Shown here one piece after another: positions 48,964 to 57,083 of a stretch of DNA of 64,000 bases (its first letter is position 1; each line of letters begins with the position of its first letter). The position numbers and the translations under genes were made by a program. This DNA is from Aeromonas rivipollensis (lineage in GTDB: Bacteria; Pseudomonadota; Gammaproteobacteria; Enterobacterales; Aeromonadaceae). The DNA is taken from positions 3,959,001 to 4,023,000 of the forward strand of contig NZ_CP149130.1 in the NCBI RefSeq assembly GCF_037811135.1, read 5' to 3'. The notes beneath the pieces are model-generated. The model was not told where the DNA came from. It saw only the letters and a program-made list of their open reading frames with translations, and searched no databases.

Positions 48964-49248
48964 ATGAACAACTACTTTCGGGTGCTGGGCGTCAAGTCCA
49001 ACGCCAGCGAAAACGACATCAAGAAAGCCTATCGACGGCTCTCGAACCAGTACCACCCCGACAAGTTGCACGGGGCGAGCGAAGAAGAGAAAGAGCAGGC
49101 AGCCATCAAGCTGCATCAGGTGAAGAAGGCCTACGAGGTGCTTTCCGATCCCAAGGCGAGAGCCGCTTTTATCAAGGATTTCAACAACGTCATCGTGACC
49201 GATCCCGCTGCTGCCATGCAGGAGATGTGGGACCAATTCTACCCCTGA
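48964..49248 (+). CDS. Small J-domain (DnaJ-like) protein
   Basis: 94 residues: a J domain at 1-70 with the essential HPD motif in QYHPDKLHG near 33, and a 24-residue tail. It has no zinc-finger or substrate domain, so it is a type C J-protein that would recruit DnaK to a particular client. It heads a compact four-gene run whose other products are uncharacterised. AGGA lies nine bases before the ATG. Confidence 0.88.
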   Translation: MNNYFRVLGVKSNASENDIKKAYRRLSNQYHPDKLHGASEEEKEQAAIKLHQVKKAYEVLSDPKARAAFIKDFNNVIVTDPAAAMQEMWDQFYP

Positions 49249-49255
49249 GGGCGCT

Positions 49256-49786
49256 ATGCAAAAAAAATGGGACCAGGCTCGACTCAAGGCGCTGCAAAGT
49301 GATGCCAGCGAGAACATCGAATCCTACCGGGATCAGGATCAGCCCAAGGCACTCGAGCAGTTCACCGGCAAGATGAAGGCCCTGCTGCTGGCCGACATCA
49401 GCATGCTGGAGTTCATGCCCGAATACCTGCCGCTGGCCCTCTATGGCCGGGTGCAGTTCCCGCCCAAGGCGAAGCCGCAGTGGGCCAGGTGGCTCGCCGA
49501 CGGCGTACAACCCTCATGGGACGAGTTCAAGGTGTCGGTGGCCTTCAACAACGCCGATCTGCCGCTGGTCAAGGCGGTGCGGGCCCAGAGCGAAGATCAG
49601 CTGATCGAAGCCTGTGCCGTGCTCTACCTGCTGGACAACCCCCTGCCCCGCGGTGGCCGTCGTGCCGAAGACGACTACGAGTTGCAGGACGACGAAGATG
49701 ACGACGGGGAAGATGCCGACGCCGACTATCATGGCGGTGATGGCGAAGAAGACGATCAGGACATGTACGACGAAGTGCGTTTCTAA
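49256..49786 (+). CDS. Uncharacterised protein with a strongly acidic tail
   Basis: 176 residues, not recognised. Predicted mostly helical to residue 135, then a long Asp/Glu-rich tail (about 137-172). It starts seven bases after the J-domain gene stop, so both are expressed together. Possible client or adaptor of the J protein; this is inferred from position only. Confidence 0.78.
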   Translation: MQKKWDQARLKALQSDASENIESYRDQDQPKALEQFTGKMKALLLADISMLEFMPEYLPLALYGRVQFPPKAKPQWARWLADGVQPSWDEFKVSVAFNNADLPLVKAVRAQSEDQLIEACAVLYLLDNPLPRGGRRAEDDYELQDDEDDDGEDADADYHGGDGEEDDQDMYDEVRF

Positions 49787-49799
49787 TTTGAGGCAAAGC

Positions 49800-50561
49800 A
49801 TGAACAGTCTGATAGAAATTACCGCCATCGAGATCAAAGAGCTGGCCGTGGTCGAGCCCAAGCAGGCCAGCGAAAAGTTCGAGCTGATCGCCAAGACAAT
49901 GTCCGACGAGCAACTGGCCGAAGTCATTGAAAACATTGATATCGTTACCCTGACCCAGATCAACGGCCAGCACGACATCTCCTTCCCGTCCATCATCTCC
50001 GAACTGATGACCCCGGAGCGGATCCGCGACATCGTCTGCCAGCAGCCTCTCTACTGGGAGGAGGCAATCAAGAACAATGCCGAGGAGCTGCAGCAGCACA
50101 CTTTCGACTTCCTCAACTACCTGATCCGCACCCAGGACAGCGAGGCCAAGCAGACCGAGATCCTGGAGTGCATCGCCGAAGATCCCGCCGGGCTCTTCTA
50201 CCTCGCCATCCCCTTCATCGAGTTCTACCGTGGCGATCGCTACGAAGATGAAGAGGGCTTTGGCGACGTGCTGCACGCCGAGGAGGAAGATCTCGAGGAG
50301 TCCCTGCGCTACAGCGAACGCCAACAGGCCGAGGGCACCCACGACTATCCGCTGGATGATCCGCGCAGCCTCTTGATGCTGATCCGCGAGCAGGCTCCCG
50401 AGGTGGAGAAAGCCATCAAGTCGCTGCTGCGCAGCGAGAACGCCACCTGGGAGGGGATCATCAACAAGTTCGCCAACGAGCTGGTGATGCAGGCCAAGGA
50501 GAAGAACCAGGTCAGCGACGAGTACGACGAAGTGGACGACATGTTCAGCTTCCTGGATTGA
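49800..50561 (+). CDS. Uncharacterised acidic protein of the J-domain operon
   Basis: 253 residues, soluble, no signal peptide, not recognised. Helical, Glu-rich, with a pattern that suggests alpha-solenoid repeats (for example EITAIEIKELAVVEPKQASE early on). It ends in the acidic DEYDEVDDMFSFLD. Third gene of the operon, 13 bp behind the second; an in-frame extension upstream overlaps the preceding gene and is not needed. Confidence 0.78.
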   Translation: MNSLIEITAIEIKELAVVEPKQASEKFELIAKTMSDEQLAEVIENIDIVTLTQINGQHDISFPSIISELMTPERIRDIVCQQPLYWEEAIKNNAEELQQHTFDFLNYLIRTQDSEAKQTEILECIAEDPAGLFYLAIPFIEFYRGDRYEDEEGFGDVLHAEEEDLEESLRYSERQQAEGTHDYPLDDPRSLLMLIREQAPEVEKAIKSLLRSENATWEGIINKFANELVMQAKEKNQVSDEYDEVDDMFSFLD

Positions 50562-50571
50562 GGAGAGCCCT

Positions 50572-51474
50572 ATGCAACTAGTCATCCGCGAGGCCAACGA
50601 AGGCCCCTTCCTCACCCAGGTGCTGCGCTTTGGCGCCGAGCGTGAACTCCTGAGCGCCCAGCAACTTGCCGCCATCAAGGGCAAGGCGGTGCTGATGAGC
50701 CTGAAATTCGCCGACAAGTACTACAACAAGTACAAGATGCACCTGCTGGAGCAGGCAGCCCACGACGTCATCGGCGTGGTGAGCTTGGGATTGCAGGAGC
50801 TCTCCGGGCGCGACACGGCCCGGGCGCTGGCCCTGCTGCAGGCACCGGAAGGGCCCATCAAGCCGTTCCAGAAGGGCTGGTCCATGCTCATCTCCGTCAG
50901 CCCCAGGCAGACCGGCAACAGCCTCTACGGGGACGTGGATGCCAGGCTCCTGGACAAGATCTCGAGCCCTCCCGATGTGGAGGAGTGGCAAGGGTGGCAG
51001 GAGTACGAGAAGGCGCTGACCGAGCACAACAAGGTCCGCCTGATGGGGCTCATCGATCAGCACTTCTTCGCCTGCGAGAGCGATCACCCCACCATGGAAG
51101 ACAAGCTGGCCGAGGCTCTGCTCTACCGCATCCTCTGCGGCAAGGGCAGCGGTGCCGCCCCCCTCAAGGTGAAGCAGGATCTCAAGCGCCGGCTTGCGCG
51201 TGAGATTGAGCTCGACGAGGCCTGGTATGACACCGCGCATCTGACCACCCAGCTTGCCCTCATGCTCGCCGAGCTGCCCGCCGACATGGCCGCCGCCCTG
51301 CGCCAGGAGCTGAGCCCGGGCTTCGTGCCCAATCTGCTGCACACCCTGGGGTTTGTGCGCCAGTACCAGCAGCAGCAAAGGGAGAACGCCTCGCCGGAGA
51401 AGCTCGACAACATCGAGATGCGCGCCGGCCTCAGACACCCCCTGCTCGGCTGGCCCCTCTACCACGACTTCTAG
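50572..51474 (+). CDS. Uncharacterised protein, last gene of the J-domain operon
   Basis: 300 residues, soluble, not recognised. It starts MQLVIREANEGPFLTQVLRF after GAGGAG, ten bases past the previous stop. Contains a region KFADKYYNKYKMHLLEQAAH near 43 and ends HPLLGWPLYHDF. No enzymatic motif stands out. The conserved spacing argues that the four products work together. Confidence 0.78.
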   Translation: MQLVIREANEGPFLTQVLRFGAERELLSAQQLAAIKGKAVLMSLKFADKYYNKYKMHLLEQAAHDVIGVVSLGLQELSGRDTARALALLQAPEGPIKPFQKGWSMLISVSPRQTGNSLYGDVDARLLDKISSPPDVEEWQGWQEYEKALTEHNKVRLMGLIDQHFFACESDHPTMEDKLAEALLYRILCGKGSGAAPLKVKQDLKRRLAREIELDEAWYDTAHLTTQLALMLAELPADMAAALRQELSPGFVPNLLHTLGFVRQYQQQQRENASPEKLDNIEMRAGLRHPLLGWPLYHDF

Positions 51475-51505
51475 GGCGCTTGTCTGCCTTGAGAACTTGT
51501 CCCCC

Positions 51506-51527
51506 AACGCCCGGCTCGCCGGGCGTT
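51506..51527 (+). terminator. possible terminator of the J-domain operon
   Basis: 10-pair stem AACGCCCGGC/GCCGGGCGTT with a two-base loop, about 30 bp past the last gene. The T tract is weak (GTCATC). Confidence 0.5.
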
Positions 51528-51817
51528 GTCATCTCTGGGCCCCCGCACAGGCGCCGCCAATAAAAAGTGCCCCTATAAGCGCTAGCGTACAGACGCCCCT
51601 GCCGGGGTGAGGGAAGATGGCCCCATCACGAACAGGCGCAGACAGAGCGCCCGACCGATATCCGGTACCCGGGGCGATTCATCCCATATGCCCCGGCGCC
51701 ACCTGAACCAACCACTATCCGGGCTGATGCGTCGGGGTCCGGGTCGGGATCGGCAACCCCACCGGGATGGCTTGCCGCATACCCCAGACGCATTGCACAA
51801 CATCAAGAGGTAACCCC
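51528..51817. other. intergenic region, no gene seen
   Basis: About 290 bp upstream of the glycine-zipper lipoprotein gene. CGCTAGCG near 51580 is a short palindrome; no promoter can be assigned with confidence. Confidence 0.4.
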
Positions 51818-52033
51818 ATGAACAAGCTCCATGGTTTGGCACGAGGGACGGTGGCAATGGCCCTGCTGATTGGGCTGGCCGCCTGCTCCGGCATGTCGCA
51901 ACAGGGCAAGAGTACCGCAGTGGGTGCCGGCATAGGTGCCGTCGGCGGCTCCGTCCTGACCGGAGGCAGCGCGGCTGGCACCATAGGTGGTGCCGTCGTC
52001 GGTGGCGTCATCGGCCACGAGATCAAGAAATAG
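51818..52033 (+). CDS. Glycine-zipper lipoprotein (OsmB-like)
   Basis: 71 residues. Lipoprotein signal with lipobox LAACS (Cys at 23), then a glycine-zipper membrane segment (GAGIGAVGGSVLTGG and GTIGGAVVGGVIGHE). Outer-membrane lipoproteins of this type, such as OsmB and SlyB-like proteins, respond to osmotic or envelope stress. GAGGTAACCCC precedes the ATG. Confidence 0.82.
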   Translation: MNKLHGLARGTVAMALLIGLAACSGMSQQGKSTAVGAGIGAVGGSVLTGGSAAGTIGGAVVGGVIGHEIKK

Positions 52034-52054
52034 ATCTCCCCCTCCCTTCTCATC

Positions 52055-52082
52055 CAGCGCCCGATCCGTCGGGCGCTGTTCT
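52055..52082 (+). terminator. terminator of the OsmB-like gene
   Basis: 10-pair stem CAGCGCCCGA/TCGGGCGCTG with a four-base loop, then TTCTG. Confidence 0.6.
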
Positions 52083-52199
52083 GCCTGGCCTCATGACCTC
52101 CAATGCCGGCCGGGCGGCGCCCACTACCTCCTCAGCGTCATTGGCCCACATATTGTCAGGGATATAATGGCTCCCCCATACCGACCGCAGGGGAACGCC

Positions 52200-52481
52200 G
52201 TGAGCAGAAAGCCGGACCGCATTACCGCCATGCAGCAGATCATCGACGCCGTGAAGCAAGAATTCCCGCTCTATCAGCCAGATACCTTCAGGTGCTGGCC
52301 GGACAACAGCTGCATCGGCTGCCCCAAGAAGCTGATGGAGCTGGTGGATACGGATCTCTGCTACTGGCAATATCAGATCGATCGCGGCATCCCGCCCAGC
52401 TTCGACGAGCTCAACCGCTTCGGCAAGATGTGCAAAAATATCCGCCGGGCGCTGGTGCGCAATGGCCGCATTCCCACCTGA
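52200..52481 (+). CDS. Uncharacterised small Cys-containing protein
   Basis: 93 residues, not recognised. GTG start with AGGGGA at seven bases; an ATG 11 codons upstream in the same frame is the alternative. Cysteines in RCWPDNSCIGCPKK near 35-48 and TDLCYWQYQ, MCKNIRR further on could bind metal or an iron-sulfur cluster. Soluble, basic C terminus. Confidence 0.7.
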   Translation: MSRKPDRITAMQQIIDAVKQEFPLYQPDTFRCWPDNSCIGCPKKLMELVDTDLCYWQYQIDRGIPPSFDELNRFGKMCKNIRRALVRNGRIPT

Positions 52482-52629
52482 CGAGCAACAATATGCTGCC
52501 TTCATTGATTTGTAGTGACGGTTTCATCCACCAGAATGACTTAACACCTCATTTAATGGTGCGGTGTACCTCATTCACCGCCCACCATGCTGATTGCCGA
52601 TGCGCGTTCATTGCCCCAAGGAGCACAAC

Positions 52630-53004
52630 ATGACCCAGGAAAGCATCCAGACCCGCTACAAGCTGGATCCCCCCCTTGCCAGCCCCGCCGAGCTGGAGCA
52701 GGCCATCGCCCGGGCCATCGAGGCGAACAAGCAGGACTTCTTCCCCCTGCTGGAGCGGCTGGTGGATGTGGGGGACAGTCGGGTCAAGCTCAGTCAGAAA
52801 GATCCGCTACGGGTACTGGGGGTGGAGCTCAATGGGGCTCTGACCGGTGGCAGTGCCCGCCTCAGCTACGAATCCAACTTCGCCGAGAGCTGCCGGCTTA
52901 TCGACGAATATGACCAGCACCAGACCAGCGTGGCCTTTACCCTCGACGGGGATGCACTTGTCTTCAACCTTGAGCTGCCCATCGAGTGGAAGTTCGACAA
53001 CTAG
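52630..53004 (+). CDS. Uncharacterised protein
   Basis: 124 residues, soluble, not recognised. Helical first half (SPAELEQAIARAIEANKQDF near 18), beta-rich second half ending LELPIEWKFDN. AAGGAGCACAAC precedes the ATG, a convincing start. Monocistronic, with its own terminator. Confidence 0.72.
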   Translation: MTQESIQTRYKLDPPLASPAELEQAIARAIEANKQDFFPLLERLVDVGDSRVKLSQKDPLRVLGVELNGALTGGSARLSYESNFAESCRLIDEYDQHQTSVAFTLDGDALVFNLELPIEWKFDN

Positions 53005-53035
53005 GGCCCTCGCCCAGCGCCCTGCCCATCACAAG

Positions 53036-53060
53036 AAAGGAGCCTTGCCGGCTCCTTTTT
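53036..53060 (+). terminator. terminator
   Basis: Stem AAAGGAGCC/GGCTCCTTT with a five-base loop and five T. Confidence 0.85.
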
Positions 53061-53106
53061 ACTGACTCACCGCATCGTGCGGCTCGTCCCGCCCTCGGCG
53101 CCCCCC

Positions 53107-53319
53107 TCAGGTGAGGTAGTAACGCCACGACCGGACCGGCTCGGCGAAACCGACCCGGATGCAGAAGGGAGCAAGCTCGTGATTGGCCTGCTCCAGGCTG
53201 AGGGGCTGGTGAGTATCCTCCCGACACCACTGCACGAACTCGTCGCTGTTGAAGCTGTAGTGATCCCCGTGAAAGACCCCGTGGGCCTCGATCAGTCCGA
53301 TGGCTTTGTCGATCTCCAT
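53107..53319 (-). CDS. Uncharacterised small protein
   Basis: 70 residues, not recognised, soluble. A strong AGGAGG ribosome site lies seven bases before the ATG, which supports a real gene. It reads MEIDKAIGLIEAHGVFHGDH at the start and ends SWRYYLT. Its reversed orientation separates it from the two small genes before it. Confidence 0.7.
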   Translation of the reverse strand: MEIDKAIGLIEAHGVFHGDHYSFNSDEFVQWCREDTHQPLSLEQANHELAPFCIRVGFAEPVRSWRYYLT

Positions 53320-53654
53320 GATTGGCCTCCTGGCACTGTGCTGCTCCCTTTAATGTTAGCGAGCAAGTGCGGCTTGCGAGGCGTCATCGGCCATATCCTT
53401 GACCTGCGGCAATTGGCAAAGGGGAAACCAGAGGATTACCAGCAGAACAGCGACAACCGGGTTTCGCGAACGTCTGATTACACTACGCGAATCAAATCTA
53501 CTGCCCTGCTTACACCGATGACATAGATAATAATTTTTATATTATCAAGACAAGTTGAACTATGTCACTGCAATAACGTTTTATGTTCGATCTCTGAAAA
53601 ATTTATTTACACTGCTAAGCATTAAAAAACAACTAAGGCACCACTCCAAAAACA
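53320..53654. other. intergenic region with an abrupt change to AT-rich DNA
   Basis: The first 190 bp have normal GC-rich composition; from about 53520 the sequence becomes AT-rich and stays so through the HNH gene. This marks the left edge of an acquired segment. No tRNA, integrase or flanking direct repeat is seen. Confidence 0.6.
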
Positions 53655-53670
53655 GTTGTATAGTTACAAC
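53655..53670. promoter_or_regulatory. inverted repeat upstream of the HNH gene
   Basis: GTTGTA-TAGT-TACAAC is a perfect six-pair palindrome 28 bp before the start. It overlaps a possible -10 (TATAGT), so it could be an operator. Confidence 0.45.
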
Positions 53671-53697
53671 AAATGATGTGTAGCTCAGGTGATTATT

Positions 53698-54591
53698 ATG
53701 CAGTTGTTTTTTCATGATGTAGGATTAAAAGGTGCGAACGCCGATTTCCCAAAGACTATTTATAGTGACATCGCTATATCAGACATCGTCGCGCAATGCC
53801 CTGTGGAATTAAGAGAAGTTATTAGTGAGTCTTTATCAAAAGAATTCCCAACTGGCCGATGTAATGCCTGGGGCGTTCCACTAGGAGCAAAAAGTGTCAT
53901 AAAGCAGCTAACTTATAATGACGTTATGCTTCTTATAAAAAGTACCGGTGGTTTAGAAGAAATACCTGTGCTTTGTCATGTAAAGTTCTTCCCGAAAGAA
54001 CAACTACTCGAACTATCCAAATTTTTATGGGGAAGCACCCATTTTCCTTATATATTTTTCTTCAAGACACAGGACATTGATTTAAATTGGACTCAATTTA
54101 AAGAAGATGTGGATTACTTACCTAAATTCAGGCCGAGTGGGAATGTTTACAGAGTTAAAAGTGAACGACTACTACGGTTTGGTGGGGCTTCTGGATATGT
54201 AAAAACCTTACTTGAAAATAAATATATATCCCTACCACCATTACCGCTGAGTTTGAATGAGTCAGGGATAGATGAAGAATATAATGAAGGAAGTAGAGAG
54301 GCTCGTGAAGCTATTTTCTTTAAAAGAAATAAGAAATTAGTTTTAGATGCAAAAAAAACCTATGGGTATAACTGCCAAATATGTGACTTTAACTTCGAAG
54401 AGAAATATGGTGAATTAGGGTCTGAATTTATTGAATGTCATCATATAAATCCTCTCTCAGAAAGGAACCTTGACCTCCCAACCACAATAGAAGATGTTTG
54501 TGTTGTTTGCTCCAACTGCCACAAAATGTTGCATAGAACCAAGCCAGCGATCAAGCTCTCAGAATTAAAAGAATTACTAAGCAAGAAATGA
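53698..54591 (+). CDS. HNH endonuclease, candidate modification-dependent restriction enzyme
   Basis: 297 residues, AT-rich and with codon use unlike the rest of the window. The C-terminal HNH domain (about 220-290) has CQICDFNF, the catalytic ECHHINPLSERN and VVCSNCHKMLHR, i.e. the McrA-like HNH with a four-Cys zinc site. The N-terminal 170 residues (CNAWGVPLGAKSV near 58, LWGSTHFPYIFFF near 107) look like a PUA/EVE-like reader domain, which would fit a type IV restriction enzyme cutting modified DNA; this is inference. No methylase gene is nearby. Confidence 0.75.
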   Translation: MQLFFHDVGLKGANADFPKTIYSDIAISDIVAQCPVELREVISESLSKEFPTGRCNAWGVPLGAKSVIKQLTYNDVMLLIKSTGGLEEIPVLCHVKFFPKEQLLELSKFLWGSTHFPYIFFFKTQDIDLNWTQFKEDVDYLPKFRPSGNVYRVKSERLLRFGGASGYVKTLLENKYISLPPLPLSLNESGIDEEYNEGSREAREAIFFKRNKKLVLDAKKTYGYNCQICDFNFEEKYGELGSEFIECHHINPLSERNLDLPTTIEDVCVVCSNCHKMLHRTKPAIKLSELKELLSKK

Positions 54592-54610
54592 CATCACATT
54601 GAATGTGTTT

Positions 54611-54642
54611 TCAGAAGGGCACTTTCGCGCCCTTTCTCTTTA
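54611..54642. terminator. terminator between the HNH gene and parC
   Basis: Stem AAGGGC/GCCCTT with an eight-base centre, T-rich on the plus-strand side (TCTCTTTATTA). Confidence 0.6.
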
Positions 54643-56934
54643 TTACCCTTCCTGATTTTCCCCCGCCACCGTCTCGCCGGCGACAGTTTCAATCTCGATG
54701 CGATCGACCCGCTGCAAACCGCGGGGCAGCTTGGCGCCACGGCGGCCTCGCTCACCGCGGTAGTAGTCGAGATCGGACGGCTTGAGGGTCAGCTTGCGCT
54801 TGCCGGCAAACAGGGTGACATATTGCCCCTGCGGGATAATGGCGGCCATCACCATAAACTCCTCCCGCGCCTTGACCCGCGCAGAGGGGATACTGATGAG
54901 CTTGTTGCCCTTGCCCTTGCCGAGCACCGGCAGGGTGCTGAGTGGGAACAGCAGCATGCGGCCCTCGTTGGAGATGGCCATGCAGAGATCGGTCTCTGGC
55001 GAGCCAATCTTCTGGGGCGCCATCACCAGGCCCCCTTCCGGCACCGTCAGCAGCGCCTTGCCGTTCTTGTTCTTGCCAATCAGGTCGTCATATTTGCAGA
55101 CGAAGCCGTAACCGGCGTCGCTGGCGATGAGGTAAGGCTCGCCCTCGTTGCCCATCACCAGATGGCGCACCTCTTCCCCCGCCCCCAGGGCGAAGCGACC
55201 GGTGAGCGGCTCCCCCTGACTGCGGGCGGAAGGCAGGGTGTGGGCCTCCAGGGAATAGGTGCGGCCCAGGGTGGAGAGGAAGACCGCCTGCTGGTTGCTG
55301 CGGCCGCAGGCGTGGGCCAGATAGCCATCCCCCGCCTTGTAGGAGAGGCCTTCCACATCCACGTCGTGCCCCTTGGCGGCCCGCACCCAGCCCTTGTCTG
55401 ACAGGATCACGGTGACCGGCTCGCTTGGGGTGAGCTCCTTCTCGGTCAGGGCCACGGCGGTGGCACGCTCCACCAGCGGGGTGCGGCGATCGTCACCGTA
55501 CTTCTCGGCATCCGCCAGCAGCTCTTTCTTGAGCAGGGTATTGAGGCGACGCTCCGAGCCCAGAATGAGTTCCAGCTTGTCGCGCTCCTCGGCCAGCTCT
55601 TCCTGCTCGGCGCGCAGCTTGAACTCTTCCAGCTTGGCCAAGTGGCGCAGTTTGAGCTCGAGGATCGCCTCGGCCTGGGTCTCGCTGATGTTGAAGCGCT
55701 CCACCATCACCTTGCCCGGCTCATCCTCGGTGCGGATGATCTCGATCACCTCATCGATGTTGAGGTAGGCGACCAGCAAGCCTTCGAGGATGTGCAGGCG
55801 AGCCAGCACCTTGTCGAGGCGATATTGCAGGCGGCGGCGCACCGTCTCGCGGCGAAAGACGATCCACTCGGCGAGGATCATCTTGAGGGTCTTCACCTGG
55901 GGTCTGTTGTCCAGCCCCAGTATGTTGAGGTTGACGCGATAGTTCTTCTCCAGATCCGTGGTGGCGAACAGGTGGGCCATCAGCCCCTCCACATCCACCC
56001 GGTTGGAGCGGGGAATTATCACCAGACGGGTCGGGTTCTCGTGGTCCGATTCATCCCGCAGGTCGGTGACCATGGGCAGCTTCTTGGCCACCATCTGGGC
56101 GGCGATCTGCTCCATGATCTTGGCGCCCGAGGCCTGATGGGGCAGCGCCGTGATGACGATGTCGCCATCCTCCTCGCTCCACACCGCCCGCTGCTTGATG
56201 GAGCCCTTGCCGGTCTCGTAGATTTTGCGGATGTCGTCACGCGGCGTGATGATCTCGGCGTTGGTCGGGTAGTCCGGCCCCTGAATGTGCGTCATCAGCA
56301 CATCCAGCCCCGCATTGGGGTTGTCCAGCAGCTCGGCACAGGCAAGGGCCACTTCCCGCGCGTTGTGGGGCGGAATGTCGGTCGCCATGCCCACCGCTAT
56401 GCCGGTCACCCCGTTGAGCAGTATGTGGGGCAGGCGGGCGGGCAGCACCACGGGTTCCTTCATGGTGCCGTCGAAGTTCGGCGTCCACTCCACAGTGCCC
56501 TGGCCCAGCTCGGAGAGCAGCAGCTCGGAGAAGCGCGACAGCCGCGCCTCGGTGTAACGCATGGCGGCGAAGGACTTGGGATCGTCCGGCGCCCCCCAGT
56601 TGCCCTGACCGTCCACCAGCGGGTAGCGGTAGGAGAAGGGCTGGGCCATCAGCACCATGGCTTCATAACAGGCGCTGTCGCCGTGGGGGTGGTACTTACC
56701 CAGCACGTCACCCACGGTACGGGCGGACTTCTTGTGCTTGGAGAGCGCGGACAGCCCCAGCTCGCTCATGGCGTAGATGATGCGCCGCTGCACGGGTTTC
56801 AGGCCGTCACCTATGTGGGGCAGGGCCCGGTCCATGATGACGTACATGGAGTAGTTCAAGTAAGCCTGCTCGGTGAAGGCGCGCATGGGCTGGCGCTCTA
56901 CCCCGTCCAGACTGAGCTCGATAGCATCACTCAT
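54643..56934 (-). CDS. parC: DNA topoisomerase IV subunit A
   Basis: DNA-cleaving subunit of topoisomerase IV, which unlinks daughter chromosomes. 763 residues. Catalytic Tyr127 in [11 protein letters not shown]; the quinolone-resistance region [15 protein letters not shown] carries Ser87 and Glu91, the susceptible-type residues. C-terminal beta-pinwheel repeats (about 500-745). The ATG lies inside ATGA, overlapping a 26-codon upstream frame that repeats the parC N terminus. Confidence 0.97.
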   Translation of the reverse strand: MSDAIELSLDGVERQPMRAFTEQAYLNYSMYVIMDRALPHIGDGLKPVQRRIIYAMSELGLSALSKHKKSARTVGDVLGKYHPHGDSACYEAMVLMAQPFSYRYPLVDGQGNWGAPDDPKSFAAMRYTEARLSRFSELLLSELGQGTVEWTPNFDGTMKEPVVLPARLPHILLNGVTGIAVGMATDIPPHNAREVALACAELLDNPNAGLDVLMTHIQGPDYPTNAEIITPRDDIRKIYETGKGSIKQRAVWSEEDGDIVITALPHQASGAKIMEQIAAQMVAKKLPMVTDLRDESDHENPTRLVIIPRSNRVDVEGLMAHLFATTDLEKNYRVNLNILGLDNRPQVKTLKMILAEWIVFRRETVRRRLQYRLDKVLARLHILEGLLVAYLNIDEVIEIIRTEDEPGKVMVERFNISETQAEAILELKLRHLAKLEEFKLRAEQEELAEERDKLELILGSERRLNTLLKKELLADAEKYGDDRRTPLVERATAVALTEKELTPSEPVTVILSDKGWVRAAKGHDVDVEGLSYKAGDGYLAHACGRSNQQAVFLSTLGRTYSLEAHTLPSARSQGEPLTGRFALGAGEEVRHLVMGNEGEPYLIASDAGYGFVCKYDDLIGKNKNGKALLTVPEGGLVMAPQKIGSPETDLCMAISNEGRMLLFPLSTLPVLGKGKGNKLISIPSARVKAREEFMVMAAIIPQGQYVTLFAGKRKLTLKPSDLDYYRGERGRRGAKLPRGLQRVDRIEIETVAGETVAGENQEG

Positions 56935-57011
56935 GTGATTATCTCTTTCGGTTCGGGAGCTGGTTGGCGCTCTACTTCATCCAACAAACTGAGCTCGATA
57001 GCATCACTCAT
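56931..57011 (-). CDS. 26-codon leader frame duplicating the parC 5' end
   Basis: Encodes [20 protein letters not shown] and PKEIIT, against [20 protein letters not shown] in ParC. The shared 5' block of about 45 bp is diverged by substitutions and a three-base indel. Its TGA overlaps the parC ATG (ATGA), the standard arrangement for translational coupling. It lies 72 bp downstream of parE. It could be a scar of recombination that now acts as a leader peptide; only the duplication and overlap are directly seen. Confidence 0.6.
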   Translation of the reverse strand: MSDAIELSLLDEVERQPAPEPKEIIT

Positions 57012-57083
57012 AAGGTTGTTCTCTTGCTATGGCGCGCCCCTGGAGGGCACGCCTGGAATGCGGGTCGGCAGCTGACCGACGGC

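Noticed and set aside
53520..54600. Prophage or integrative element around the HNH gene
   Set aside because: No integrase, attachment repeats, transposase or structural genes are seen; only one gene and its promoter are foreign.
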